Assembly (NCBI RefSeq): GCF_025822605.1
Contig: NZ_JACKTY010000031.1
Coordinates: 268,476-332,475, forward strand
Origin: Mycolicibacterium komossense
Lineage (GTDB): Bacteria > Actinomycetota > Actinomycetes > Mycobacteriales > Mycobacteriaceae
Length of the DNA stretch: 64,000 nt
Direction: 5' to 3'
Below, piece after piece: positions 25,339 to 34,805 of this stretch; the first letter of the stretch is position 1; every line of letters begins with the position of its first letter. A program made the position numbers and the translations under genes. The notes below the pieces were generated by a model. The model was not told where the DNA came from. It did not search any database and saw only the letters and a program-made list of their open reading frames with translations.

Positions 25339-26481
25339 GTGACCAGACGATCCGAGGAGTACGAGGGGCCCGGAGCCGGCGGGGCTAACGCCCAGTTCGC
25401 GATACCTGTGCTCGATGAATTGCTCTGCGGCATGTACTGGGGGGAGAACATCTGCTGGCGCCTCGATGAACGTGCGGGAGCCGGCCCGGCCTTTACCGCT
25501 GCCATGGTGTCGGCGTTGGGGCGGTCGGCGTCATTCGACCAGGTGTACGCGATTGCGACCGTGTCCGGACCGATGTCGTTGGCGTCGGTTTGCCACGTCA
25601 GTCCCGCGGCCGAGTCGTCCGCTGTCGTTGCCACGCTGCGCCGGGCCACTGAATCCGGGCAACGCGCGTTGGTGGTTGTCGACCTAGAAGAGGTACGAAA
25701 GCTCAGGGCCGGCAACGATTTCGAGTCCTTCGTAGCGGAGATCGCCCACGCCGCGCTGACCAATGGCTTCATCGCACACTGGTTCGGCACCGCAGCCGAG
25801 GAGTTGGCCGGCATCGAGTCATTGGCACAGTGCGTAGTCGATGTCCGTACGGGAAACCTGCGGGTCGCTCGAGCTGACGGCAGGGGCACCCACACGCGGG
25901 GTGCGCAGTTACCCTTTACGATCGATACCGGCCAGATCGTGGTCGAGCCGCCCAGTGTCACTTCACTATTGGGCAACGGTCTGCGCGCTATCCGTCGTGA
26001 ACGCGGCTGGAGCCAGAGTCAACTGGGCGAACTGATCGGCATATCCGGCAGCGCCATCTCGCAGACTGAACGCGGACAACACGCATTGTCCCTGGAGACC
26101 ATCGTCGAACTCACCGACAAGCTCGGCGTCTCCATCGACCAGCTGCTGCGCGGCCGAACCCCTAGCTACGAACTGGCCAGAGCCACCGAACCCGGGCATC
26201 GCGCTGCAGGCGGGCCGACCCGATTTCTGATCAACGACCCAACGCTGCGGCTGAGCACCATCCTCGCCCGGATCGCGCCACGTGGCGCGGCCTCTCCAAG
26301 CATTGATCCCTTAGCGACCCAGGTATTGCTGGTCGGGCAGGGACTGGTCCAGGTGATCCTGTCATCGGATCGACCTATTCTTCGACAGGGTGACGGTCTC
26401 CTCGTCAGATCGGGCGGCATCATCAGTTGCCGCAACCTCGGCACGGATGAAGCGATCGTGTTCATACACGAACACAACTGA
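25339..26481 (+). CDS. XRE-cupin regulator with an N-terminal RecA/KaiC-like domain
   Basis: 380 residues from GTG 25339 (AGAGGA five bases upstream). The middle, residues about 215-275, is an XRE helix-turn-helix (GLRAIRRERGWSQSQLGELIGISGSAISQTERG in outline). The last 90 residues form a small cupin-like effector domain (VLLVGQGLVQVIL ... DGLLVRSGGIISCRNLG). The first 200 residues (VLDELLCGMYWGENICW, VYAIATVSGP, RALVVVDLEEV) read like a degenerate RecA/KaiC fold without a P-loop, an unusual addition. It sits between OsmC and the flavin monooxygenase operon and likely regulates one or both. Confidence 0.65.
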   Translation: MTRRSEEYEGPGAGGANAQFAIPVLDELLCGMYWGENICWRLDERAGAGPAFTAAMVSALGRSASFDQVYAIATVSGPMSLASVCHVSPAAESSAVVATLRRATESGQRALVVVDLEEVRKLRAGNDFESFVAEIAHAALTNGFIAHWFGTAAEELAGIESLAQCVVDVRTGNLRVARADGRGTHTRGAQLPFTIDTGQIVVEPPSVTSLLGNGLRAIRRERGWSQSQLGELIGISGSAISQTERGQHALSLETIVELTDKLGVSIDQLLRGRTPSYELARATEPGHRAAGGPTRFLINDPTLRLSTILARIAPRGAASPSIDPLATQVLLVGQGLVQVILSSDRPILRQGDGLLVRSGGIISCRNLGTDEAIVFIHEHN

Positions 26482-26489
26482 CGCGCACA

Positions 26490-26520
26490 CCCCCAACTAA
26501 AGCCCTGCTTTAGCCGGGGG
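26490..26520 (+). terminator. strong hairpin after the regulator gene
   Basis: CCCCC-AA-CTAAAGC (26490-26503), loop CCT, GCTTTAG-CC-GGGGG (26507-26520): 12 perfect pairs with one 2x2 internal loop, starting nine bases after the stop codon. Best read as a terminator. The GCTTTAG-CC-GGGGG arm also resembles the right-end hairpin of IS200/IS605-type elements, but no tnpA or tnpB is near. The remaining gap to 26751 contains ATGAAA...TTTCAT and AAAGCTTT repeats (26521-26550) and no gene. Confidence 0.5.
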
Positions 26521-26751
26521 ATGAAATTGAGCTGATTCTAAAGCTTTCATTCAATCAAGGCTGGCTCAATACTTCGACGCATGTCACGCCTCTCGACGCT
26601 TGCGCTTGGGTGCCTGCTTGTCACCGAGGCAGCGCTGTGTACCGCCTCCGGATAGGCAACGAGCCATCGACATCCGAGCACCGATCAGCGGTGCGGCCCT
26701 CAAGGCCCACTCGCCGGGGTAGCTCAAACATGTTTCAGACAGGAGATCACC

Positions 26752-28008
26752 ATGACCGCAACGTCGTGGACCGCGGTCGAGCCGTACCGCGGCGTCGAAG
26801 ATGACGAGTTCGAACGCTGGCGAGCCAGGGCGGCCGCCGTTGCCGATGAACTCGCCGGCACCGCCGTGCAACGCGATCGTGCCAATCAGAACCCTTTTCC
26901 GGAGATCGGACTGCTTCGCCAGAGCGGGCTCCTCGGGTTCGCCATACCAACCGAATTCGGCGGTGCCGGCGGTAGCCTTCCACAGGCGCTGATCTTGGGG
27001 CGGATCGTCGCCGCGGCCGACGGTTCCATCGGTCAGCTGCTCCTCTACCACTACTCCAACGGCGTGTGGTCCTTCATCCTCGGCACTCCCGAGCAGTGGG
27101 AGTTCATCGCCCGAGGTGTCGGCGAGAGCGGCTGGTTCCAGGGCAGCGTCAGCAATCCGCGTGACAGTGGTTTCGACGTGGCCGGTACCGATGACGGCGG
27201 CTATATCCTCAACGGGACAAGAACTTTCGCCACTGGCGTCGCCATCGCCGACTACATCACTGTGGGATTCCTCGACAACGGAACCCTGCTCAATGCGCAG
27301 ATCCCGCCGGATCGGGCAGGCCTGGTGTTCGGCGACGACTGGGATAACCTGGGTCAGCGCCTTACCGCCAGCGGCAGCGTCACTTTCGAGGATGTGGTGA
27401 TCAGGCACGACGAGGTGTTACGCGGCGTCTCGGAATACCCCGGCGACCAGCTGCTACGCGAGGGCCTGCGCGCGCAGTTCAGCTTCCTGATCTTCGCGCA
27501 TCTGTACCTCGGAATCGCCGAGGGCGCATTGGAATCCGCCGCCCGCTACATCCGGGAGAAGGGCAGGCCGTGGCCGGAGGCCACCAGTAAGGTGGCCACC
27601 GAGGATCCTTACGTCCTGCAACTCCTCGGCAAGCTGTCCGCCCAGATCGCCGCGGGAGTCGCTCTGGCCGACGATGCCGCGGTCACCTTCAGCACTGCCT
27701 TGCGCTCGGACAGCCTGACGGCCGAACAGTGGGGACGGCTGGCACTGCGGGTGGACCAGGCCAAAGTGGTTGCCACTGAGGCCGCCCTAGACGCCACGCA
27801 AAACATCTACCAAGCGACCGGTGCCCGATCGACGGCAAATTCTGTCGGACTGGACATCTATTGGCGCAATGCGCGCACCCACACCACCCATGACCCCCTG
27901 CCATATCGGCAGCGCGAAGTCGGCAATTTCGTCCTCAACCAGATCTTGCCTTCACCGCTGGCGTTCAACGATTCCGCCGAGGCCAGCTCGACGGGAAATC
28001 CCGTGTGA
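26752..28008 (+). CDS. acyl-CoA-dehydrogenase-fold flavin monooxygenase (SfnB/DszC-like)
   Basis: 418 residues, CAGGAGA before ATG 26752. ACAD fold: N-terminal helical domain with PEIGLLRQSGLLGFAIPTEFGGAGGSL, middle beta domain YILNGTRTFATGVAIADYITVGFLDNG, and C-terminal helices with QAKVVATEAALDATQNIYQATGARST and WRNARTHTTHDPLPYRQREVGNFVLN. The THTTHDP ending and absence of the usual CoA-site Glu motif place it with DszC/SfnB/XiaF-type monooxygenases, not true dehydrogenases. Uses reduced flavin and oxygen, often on sulfur compounds. First gene of the ABC-transporter operon. Confidence 0.8.
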   Translation: MTATSWTAVEPYRGVEDDEFERWRARAAAVADELAGTAVQRDRANQNPFPEIGLLRQSGLLGFAIPTEFGGAGGSLPQALILGRIVAAADGSIGQLLLYHYSNGVWSFILGTPEQWEFIARGVGESGWFQGSVSNPRDSGFDVAGTDDGGYILNGTRTFATGVAIADYITVGFLDNGTLLNAQIPPDRAGLVFGDDWDNLGQRLTASGSVTFEDVVIRHDEVLRGVSEYPGDQLLREGLRAQFSFLIFAHLYLGIAEGALESAARYIREKGRPWPEATSKVATEDPYVLQLLGKLSAQIAAGVALADDAAVTFSTALRSDSLTAEQWGRLALRVDQAKVVATEAALDATQNIYQATGARSTANSVGLDIYWRNARTHTTHDPLPYRQREVGNFVLNQILPSPLAFNDSAEASSTGNPV

Positions 28009-28074
28009 TCGTTAAGCGGCATGCGATATCGACCCGGCTCCGATGAGCCTCCACTTCTTGGCGAAAGATACGAA

Positions 28075-29892
28075 ATGAACACCCGCACAAGCGCGTTCAC
28101 GCTTCATCGACTGAAGCGACCGTTGGTCGCTGCACTGGCCTTCGTCACAATGGTGACACTGGCCGCCTGCTCAGGGTCACAGAGCGTCAACGGATCGACT
28201 TCAGCGGCCGGGCCCGGCGGGCAAGAGGTCGGCTACGGCGGCACACTGCGTATCGCGTCTTTGCAATCCGATCTCGACGCCCTGGATCCGCTGACCGGAT
28301 ACACCACTGATTCGTGGCAGATCCTGCGCGCAGTCACCAGGCAACTCGTCACCTTCCCTGGCAGCACCAAAGATCTCGGCAGCGACAGCAAACTGGTCCC
28401 CGACCTCGCCAAGTCGTGGGATGTCAGCCCCGACGGGACCACATACACCTTCCACCTGCGCGACGGCGTCAACTTCTCGGGGGCGGCGACCCGGCCCATC
28501 GTGGCTGCCGACTTCGTCTATGCCATCAAGCGGTTCTGCGACCCCAACAAGCAAGTCGCCGCGATCAACTACTTCAACCTGATCTTCTCCGGATTCCCGG
28601 AGTACTGCATTGAATTCGCCAAGGTCGAGCCGGGCGACCCGGCCCGCTCCAAGGAGTTCATCGATACCCACGAGATCCCAGGTGTGAGCGCTCCCGATGA
28701 CCACACACTGGTGCTGCGTTCCGACACCAAGAACTACGATTTCCTGTCAATCCTGGCGATGAACTTCGTCAGCCCACTACCTGAAGAGGTCTCGTCGAAA
28801 TACATCGGCGACTCGCTCGAATTCCGGCAGCACTACCCGTCCAGCGGTCCGTACCAGATCTCGGAGTACACGCCAGGAAAGTCGTTGCTGCTGAGCAAGG
28901 TCAAGAACTACAACAAGGATGCCGACCCGGTTCGTAAAGCCTACGTAGACGAGATCGCGGTGGACTTCACCACCAACACCGAGGAAGCGGTGGTCCAGAA
29001 GATCAAGACCGGCGAGGCTGACCTCTCGCTCTACCTCGCTTCACCACCGATCGCGACGATCGCGAGCTACACCGCCAGCAACAGCCCTTATATCCACACC
29101 TCCGACGGCGCCGGCGCCAAGTTCATCACACTGAACACCCAACCGTCCGCGACGACTCCCGGCGCCATCGCCGTCCGCAACCCCGATGTCCGGCAGGCCC
29201 TGGTCTACGCCGTCAACCGGGCCAACTTGGTGCAGAGCCTCGGTGGTCCCACTGTGGCCAAGCCGACGGGCCAGATCCTGATCCCGACGATCCTGGGATA
29301 CAAGGAGTTCGACCCGTACCCCACGCCAGAGTCGAAGGGAGATATCACCAAGGCCAAGGAACTGCTGACCAAGGCCGGGTACCCGAACGGTCTGGCGTTC
29401 ACCGCGGTCTATCAGGGCGACGCCATCGGGGAGACCATCGCCACCACCCTCAAGGAGAGCCTGGCTGCGGCGGGAGTGACGCTGAACCTGATCAAGGTGC
29501 CATCCGGGGAGTACTGGGGTTACACCCAGAACCCGACCAATCCTTGGGATCTCAACCTCTCAGCGGGGTTCGCCCCCGATTGGCAGGGGGACAGTACCCG
29601 CATGCTGCTCGGCGGCTGGCTGAATTCCGAGGCCTCGGCGTGCGGGCCGGGCAACACACAGGCAATCTGCTATTCCAGTCCACAGCTGAATGAACTGGGC
29701 CGCAACGCATTCAGATCAGATGATCCCGGCCCGATCTGGACCGAGGCAGACCAGCTGGTATCCAAGGATTTGCCGTGGATCCCGCTTGTCCAGCTGCGAA
29801 AGGTGGTCATCACCTCCGACCGGCTGAAGAATTTCACCTGGGCCAACGTTCCGGTCAACGCCGACATCACCAACGTGGGTGTGCAAGGCTGA
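28075..29892 (+). CDS. ABC transporter substrate-binding lipoprotein, SBP_bac_5 (peptide/nickel type)
   Basis: 605 residues from ATG 28075. Signal peptide with basic start and lipobox LAAC (Cys32), so it is a membrane-anchored lipoprotein. Family 5 features: GGTLRIASLQSDLDALDPLTGYT, LVPDLAKSWDVSPDGTTYTFHLRDGVNFSG and the YPSSGPYQISEYTPGKSLLLSKVKNY segment. Captures an oligopeptide-like or small organic solute for the ABC importer encoded downstream. Together with two flavin monooxygenases the ligand may be an organosulfur compound; this is inference from context. Confidence 0.88.
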   Translation: MNTRTSAFTLHRLKRPLVAALAFVTMVTLAACSGSQSVNGSTSAAGPGGQEVGYGGTLRIASLQSDLDALDPLTGYTTDSWQILRAVTRQLVTFPGSTKDLGSDSKLVPDLAKSWDVSPDGTTYTFHLRDGVNFSGAATRPIVAADFVYAIKRFCDPNKQVAAINYFNLIFSGFPEYCIEFAKVEPGDPARSKEFIDTHEIPGVSAPDDHTLVLRSDTKNYDFLSILAMNFVSPLPEEVSSKYIGDSLEFRQHYPSSGPYQISEYTPGKSLLLSKVKNYNKDADPVRKAYVDEIAVDFTTNTEEAVVQKIKTGEADLSLYLASPPIATIASYTASNSPYIHTSDGAGAKFITLNTQPSATTPGAIAVRNPDVRQALVYAVNRANLVQSLGGPTVAKPTGQILIPTILGYKEFDPYPTPESKGDITKAKELLTKAGYPNGLAFTAVYQGDAIGETIATTLKESLAAAGVTLNLIKVPSGEYWGYTQNPTNPWDLNLSAGFAPDWQGDSTRMLLGGWLNSEASACGPGNTQAICYSSPQLNELGRNAFRSDDPGPIWTEADQLVSKDLPWIPLVQLRKVVITSDRLKNFTWANVPVNADITNVGVQG

Positions 29893-29893
29893 T

Positions 29894-31576
29894 ATGAGCA
29901 CCATGGTGACCCGTCAAGAGACACCAGGGGTCGGCGGGACGACGGACAACACAACGGCATTCGCGGTGTCGGATCTCCGTGTGACCTTTGGTCGAAATCA
30001 AGAGGCGCCAGTGGTCAAGGGAGTCAACTTCGCCGTCGCGGCGGGCTCGACCCTGGCGATCATCGGTGAATCCGGGTCGGGTAAGAGCGTTTCGCTGCTT
30101 GCGGCCACGGGTTTGCTACCGGGGCGGCACGTATCGGTGAGCGGGAGTGCCACGTTGGGCTCGACCAATCTGCTGACCCGTAGCCCGCGCGAGCTGCGGT
30201 CGATTCGCGGTAAAGAGATCGGTTTCGTGTTCCAGGATCCACAGAGCAATCTGCATCCCCTCAAGACCATCGGTGTCGCCATCGGCGAGGCGATCACCGC
30301 GCATGGCCGGGTACCCCGCAAGCAGGTGTGCGCAAGAGTGCTCGAGTTACTCGGAGAGGTGGGGATACGCAATCCCCGCCAGCGCGTCGATGACTACCCG
30401 GTGCACTTCTCAGGCGGTATGCGCCAACGTGTCAACATCGCGGCGGCACTCGCGCTTGGTCCTCGGGTGTTGATAGCCGACGAACCCACCACCGCTCTCG
30501 ATGTCACGGTCCAGGCCGAGATCCTGAAGCTGCTGAAGAAGCTTCAGAACGAGCACGGCACGGCCATTGTCTATGTCAGCCACGACCTGGCCGTGGTCTC
30601 CGATATCGCTGACACGGTAGCGGTCATGCGGAACGGTGAGATCGTCGAGACAGCCCCGGCGACCCAGATCTACCGGGATCCTCTGCATGATTACACCCGC
30701 CAACTGCTCACGGCTACCCGCCATCAACTGCCAAGCGCCGACTCACCGACCCGACAGGACAGGTCGGTATCACTGTCATTGACATCGGTCAGCAAGCACT
30801 ACGGAAAGCACAGCACCAAGACGGAAACGTCGGCGCTGAAAGATATTTCGCTGAATCTGCACCGCGGCGAGATCCTCGGGCTCGTCGGAGAATCCGGGTC
30901 AGGCAAATCGACTATCGGGAGAATCATGGCCGGGCTGATCCGGCCCACGTCGGGTACCGCCTCACTCAGCGATGTGGTCTTCAACGCGCCCGGTGATGGA
31001 CAGCTGCGGTTGCCGTCGTCGATCCGTACCGATATCCAGATGGTCTTCCAGGACCCCTACGCCAGCCTCAATCCCCGCCGTACCATCGCCTCCACACTCG
31101 CCGAACCACTGAGGTCTTTCACCAAGCCGACTTCGGCCGAGCTGCAGCATCAGTTGCGCGCACTGCTCGCCCGGGTCGAACTGCCAGAGATATTGCTGTC
31201 ACGATATCCCGCCCAGTTGTCGGGCGGGCAACGTCAGCGAGTGGCCATCGCGAGAGCGATCGCCCTTAGTCCCGCCGTCCTGATCGCCGACGAGCCGGTG
31301 TCAGCCCTGGACATCACCACGGCCCGGCAGATCCTGACCCTGTTGCGCAAACTGCGCGACGAGCTCGACGTGTCGATCCTCTTCGTTTCACATGACCTCG
31401 GCGTGGTAGCTGCACTCTGCGACACGGTTGTCGTGTTGTCCGAAGGCACGATTGTCGAATCCGGCCCCACCAGAGCAGTATTCGAGCGGCCAGCACAGGA
31501 ATACACTCGCCGCCTGATCGATTCCATTCCTGGTGGTGGGCTTGATCGAACAGCTGCGGATTCCCACCATGTCTAA
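29894..31576 (+). CDS. fused double ABC ATPase (DppD-DppF type)
   Basis: 560 residues from ATG 29894, one base after the preceding stop. Two complete ATPase domains: Walker A GESGSGKS near residues 60 and 335, signature SGGMRQRV and SGGQRQRVAIARA, Walker B VLIADEPTTALD and VLIADEPVSALD, each with the H-loop (YVSHDL, FVSHDL). Both carry the oligopeptide-type C-terminal extension (YTRQLL, YTRRLI). This fused form is common in actinobacteria and replaces separate DppD and DppF. Its end overlaps the next permease start. Confidence 0.9.
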   Translation: MSTMVTRQETPGVGGTTDNTTAFAVSDLRVTFGRNQEAPVVKGVNFAVAAGSTLAIIGESGSGKSVSLLAATGLLPGRHVSVSGSATLGSTNLLTRSPRELRSIRGKEIGFVFQDPQSNLHPLKTIGVAIGEAITAHGRVPRKQVCARVLELLGEVGIRNPRQRVDDYPVHFSGGMRQRVNIAAALALGPRVLIADEPTTALDVTVQAEILKLLKKLQNEHGTAIVYVSHDLAVVSDIADTVAVMRNGEIVETAPATQIYRDPLHDYTRQLLTATRHQLPSADSPTRQDRSVSLSLTSVSKHYGKHSTKTETSALKDISLNLHRGEILGLVGESGSGKSTIGRIMAGLIRPTSGTASLSDVVFNAPGDGQLRLPSSIRTDIQMVFQDPYASLNPRRTIASTLAEPLRSFTKPTSAELQHQLRALLARVELPEILLSRYPAQLSGGQRQRVAIARAIALSPAVLIADEPVSALDITTARQILTLLRKLRDELDVSILFVSHDLGVVAALCDTVVVLSEGTIVESGPTRAVFERPAQEYTRRLIDSIPGGGLDRTAADSHHV

Positions 31577-32506
31577 CGCCATCGCGATCCCGTCACATCT
31601 GGCAGAGGTACCCACAGGCCGTGGACACGAGCTGGCACGCAACGCCTTGCGCGAGGCGTCAGTGCGCGTGGGTCTCATCACTGTGGGAGTCGTGATGGTC
31701 GCAGCATTCGCTGCGCCACTGGTATCGCTGCTGGTGGGCCACGGCGTCAACGAACAGTTCCACTCGATTGCTCTCAACGCCGACGGGGTGCCCATCGGCC
31801 CCACCGCACAGTTCTGGCTCGGAGCTGATGGGATCGGCCGAGATATCCTGGTACGCAGCCTGTACGGCGCACGTACTTCACTACTCGTCGGCATCCCCAC
31901 CACGACCGCCGCCATGCTGATCGGTACGGCGGTAGGAGTCGCGGCAGGTTTTTACGGCGGACGAGTCGACCGAATTCTGTCCCAGACCACCGACGTGGTG
32001 CTGTCCTTCCCGTTCATCGTGACCGCACTGAGCCTGGTCACACTGAACCGGACCGCCACCGGCGAGACCATCGTCAGCCCGACCATCCTGGTGATCGTGG
32101 TGATCACCGTTTTCGCGTGGACCTATTTCGCGCGGCTGACCCAGGTCTCGTCCTGGACATCAGGTCACACGCCTTCATCGAGGCATCCATCACCCTCGGC
32201 TCGAGCCGGGCTCACATCATCTTCGCCGATATTCTGCCCTGTATCGCGCCGACGGTAATCGTGTATTGGGCAGTGCAGTTGCCGCAGAACATCATCGCCG
32301 AGTCGACTCTGTCGTTCATCGGTGTTGGTATTCAGGCACCTGAACCCAGTCTGGGAAACATTGTCTTCGACGCGCAGTCCTCGGGCCTCTATCAAGTGCA
32401 GCCGCTGTACTTGATCACACCGATTGTTCTACTGATAGTCATCGTCGTGGGTTTCAACACCGTCAGCTCCGGCCTGCGCAATGCGCTCGACCCGCACCGC
32501 CGTTGA
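31569..32506 (+). pseudogene. ABC transporter permease (DppC type), broken by a one-base frameshift
   Basis: Frame one runs from ATG 31569 and carries the N-terminal half of a DppC-type permease (SVRVGLITVGVVMVAAFAAPLV, FWLGADGIGRDILVRSLYGARTSLLVG, YGGRVDRILSQTTDVVLSFPF) up to ARLTQ at 32144. The rest (GLVLDIRSHAFIEASITLGSSRAHIIF ... NIIAESTLSFIGVGIQAPEPSLGN) is in the +2 frame from 32144 to 32506. Inserting one G in the GG at 32144-32145 restores ARLTQGLVLDIRS and the full EAA loop. Either a real inactivating deletion or a sequencing/assembly error; all partners are intact, which favours caution. Confidence 0.8.
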
Positions 32507-32516
32507 GAAGGGCGTC

Positions 32517-33521
32517 ATGACTTCATTTGTGCTCCGCCGCAGCGGGCATGCGCTACTGACCTTATTCCTCGTCCTGCTGATCACCTTTGGCCTGACTCGC
32601 ATCGCATACCGCAACCCAGCAGCCTCGCTGGCCCCCCGCAATGCGAATCAACAAGTGATCGACGGTATCTCGCGGTCCCTGCGACTCAGTGACCCGTGGT
32701 ACGAACAGCTCTGGCACTTCCTGGTCAGGGGGCCCGAGGTGCGCGGGACACCGATCGGCCTGTTGAATTGGCCACCATCACTGGGATATTCGTTCCGACG
32801 CCAACAGCCGGTTTTCGACCTGGTTGTGGAGAAGATCCCGGCGACCCTATCGCTAGCCCTCGGCGCGCTGGCATTGTGGATCGCATTCTCTCTGATCACC
32901 GGTGTACTTTCGGCAAGCCGACCCGACAGCGCCCTTGACCGCGGTCTGACCGCGATCTCCTACCTAGCGCTGTCGTTGCCCACATTCGTTGTCGGCGTCT
33001 TGCTGTCGTATTTCCTGTACTACAAGCTCGCGACATACGGCATCCGCTGGTTTCCAGGCAGCGGTTACGTCCCTTTCACCGACAATCCATGGGAGTGGGT
33101 CAGACATCTGATTCTGCCGTGGCTCACCATCGCTATCGTCGAAATCGGCGTCTTCCATCGAGTAGTCCGTTCGAACATGCTCGAAGTGCTTTCACAGGAC
33201 TACATTCGGTCGGCGCGCGCCAAGGGAGTCGGTGAGATCCGGTTGCATCTCGACCATGCGCTGCGCTCCGCACTCAATCCGATCATCACGCTGGGCGGGC
33301 TTGAGTTGGCGACCATCATCGGCGGCGCCATCGTCACCGAGCAGATCTTCGGTATCGACGGCGTCGGTCGGTTGGCGATCGAATCAGCGCTCAGCAGTGA
33401 CTATCCCGTGGTCATCGGCATCACCTTGTTTGCGGCAGTGGTATTCATCGTCAGCAACTTCACGGTCGACCTCGTCACCCAGCTGCGCAACCCGGGCCGG
33501 GATTTACAGCACGTCGAGTAA
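32517..33521 (+). CDS. ABC transporter permease (DppB type)
   Basis: 334 residues from ATG 32517 with GAAGGG upstream. Six membrane segments, N-terminal VLRRSGHALLTLFLVLLITFGLTRIA, and the EAA coupling loop VVRSNMLEVLSQDYIRSARAKGVGEIRLHLDHALRSALNPIITLGGLEL in outline, followed by GGAIVTEQIFGIDGVGRL. Pairs with the DppC-type permease. Order here is ATPase, DppC, DppB, the reverse of the usual B-C order. Confidence 0.88.
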   Translation: MTSFVLRRSGHALLTLFLVLLITFGLTRIAYRNPAASLAPRNANQQVIDGISRSLRLSDPWYEQLWHFLVRGPEVRGTPIGLLNWPPSLGYSFRRQQPVFDLVVEKIPATLSLALGALALWIAFSLITGVLSASRPDSALDRGLTAISYLALSLPTFVVGVLLSYFLYYKLATYGIRWFPGSGYVPFTDNPWEWVRHLILPWLTIAIVEIGVFHRVVRSNMLEVLSQDYIRSARAKGVGEIRLHLDHALRSALNPIITLGGLELATIIGGAIVTEQIFGIDGVGRLAIESALSSDYPVVIGITLFAAVVFIVSNFTVDLVTQLRNPGRDLQHVE

Positions 33522-33556
33522 CCGCACCACCACTGTGAACAACAAGGAGTTTCGCG

Positions 33557-34765
33557 TTGAGTACCACAATCCGGCCGCTGCGCCACCCCGAGGAGTCCGG
33601 GCAGGCGCTGCGCATCTTCGGCCGGGCCATGATCGGGCTTTCCGGGATAAACCAGCTCGACCCGGTGCAGGTCCTGGAACCCGATCGCTTCCTCGGCGCT
33701 GTCGCCGACGATCAAACCGTCATCGGCGGAGCTGATTCCTACAGCAGCTGGCTCGCCGTTCCCGGTGGCAACCGCGTCCCGCACGCCGCGGTAACGCACG
33801 TCGGTGTGCTACCGACTCATGCGCGCCGCGGCATCGCACGCGGGCTGATCACAGCACAGTTCGAGGACTTCGCCCGCCGTGGTGAGGTCGTGGCCACGTT
33901 ACGGGCCTCTGAGGCAACGATTTACGGGCGATTTGGCTACGCAGTAGCCAGCTCGGCAGTCAGCATCAGCGTGCGCACCGCGCGGGGCGCCTTGCTCACC
34001 GGCGTCGCCGACCCGGGACCGGTGACACTGATCGACGATCATCACGATGGCCCAGGCCTGGTTCGCACGATCTACCAGGATGCCCGCTGGGCGGGCGCGG
34101 TGCACAGGACCGACGGCTGGTGGTCGCTGCGGGCCACCCAGCGCGAAAGAGACAGCGCACCTCACTATCTGGTGACATTTGCTCAGGAGGAGGTGGACAT
34201 CGGCTATGCGAGCTACCGGCCTGCCGACCCGAGCCACTGGTTCAGCAGCGCACACCGCGAGGTCATCGTCGACGATTTCGTCGCACACTCGGATGCGGCG
34301 TACCTGGCCCTGGTGCGGCACCTGCTGACCCTCGATTTGGTCGATATCGTCACCTTCGAGTCTCGGCCGATCGATGATCCGCTGCCGACGTTGCTGATCG
34401 ACCGGCGAGCCGCGACTGTCGGCGCACAGCACGACGAGACGTGGCTGAGGCTCATCGACGTGCAGGCTGCACTATCGGCCCGAGCTTACGGGCCGGGCCG
34501 CCCGGTGATCATCGCCGTCACCGACCCGCTGCTCGGAGCTAACAATGCAACATTCGAAATAAGCGCCGAGAGCGTCCGGCGTGTCGAGCACGAACCCGAA
34601 CTGACAGTTGATGTCAGAGGTCTCGCCGCCAGCTACCTCGGCGGCACTCCCTGGACGCATCTGGCGCTGGCCGGCCTGGCCTCCGAGCATGCCGTGGGCG
34701 CCGCCAACGCCGCCGACCAGCTGTTCGGCACAGAACGACTTCCCTTCTCCGGCACAACCTTCTGA
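33557..34765 (+). CDS. GNAT acetyltransferase, Eis-like
   Basis: 402 residues from TTG 33557; AAGGAG nine bases upstream supports this rare start. The N-terminal GNAT domain has the acetyl-CoA loop AVTHVGVLPTHARRGIARGLI (Q/RxxGxG/A form) and LRASEATIYGRFGYAVAS. A second degenerate GNAT domain and a C-terminal SCP2-like domain (LTVDVRGLAASYLGGTPWTHLALAGLA) follow, the three-domain layout of mycobacterial Eis. It ends in PFSGTTF with a terminal Phe, and Eis uses its C-terminal carboxylate in catalysis. Within this operon it may acetylate the imported compound or an amine product. Confidence 0.8.
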   Translation: MSTTIRPLRHPEESGQALRIFGRAMIGLSGINQLDPVQVLEPDRFLGAVADDQTVIGGADSYSSWLAVPGGNRVPHAAVTHVGVLPTHARRGIARGLITAQFEDFARRGEVVATLRASEATIYGRFGYAVASSAVSISVRTARGALLTGVADPGPVTLIDDHHDGPGLVRTIYQDARWAGAVHRTDGWWSLRATQRERDSAPHYLVTFAQEEVDIGYASYRPADPSHWFSSAHREVIVDDFVAHSDAAYLALVRHLLTLDLVDIVTFESRPIDDPLPTLLIDRRAATVGAQHDETWLRLIDVQAALSARAYGPGRPVIIAVTDPLLGANNATFEISAESVRRVEHEPELTVDVRGLAASYLGGTPWTHLALAGLASEHAVGAANAADQLFGTERLPFSGTTF

Positions 34766-34805
34766 CTCGCACGGCCCATCCACCCAGAATTGAGAGCGCC
34801 CCACT

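Noticed and set aside
32140..32150. Programmed frameshift in the permease gene
   Set aside because: No slippery heptamer or obvious downstream structure at the junction, and this family is not known for recoding; mutation or error is simpler.
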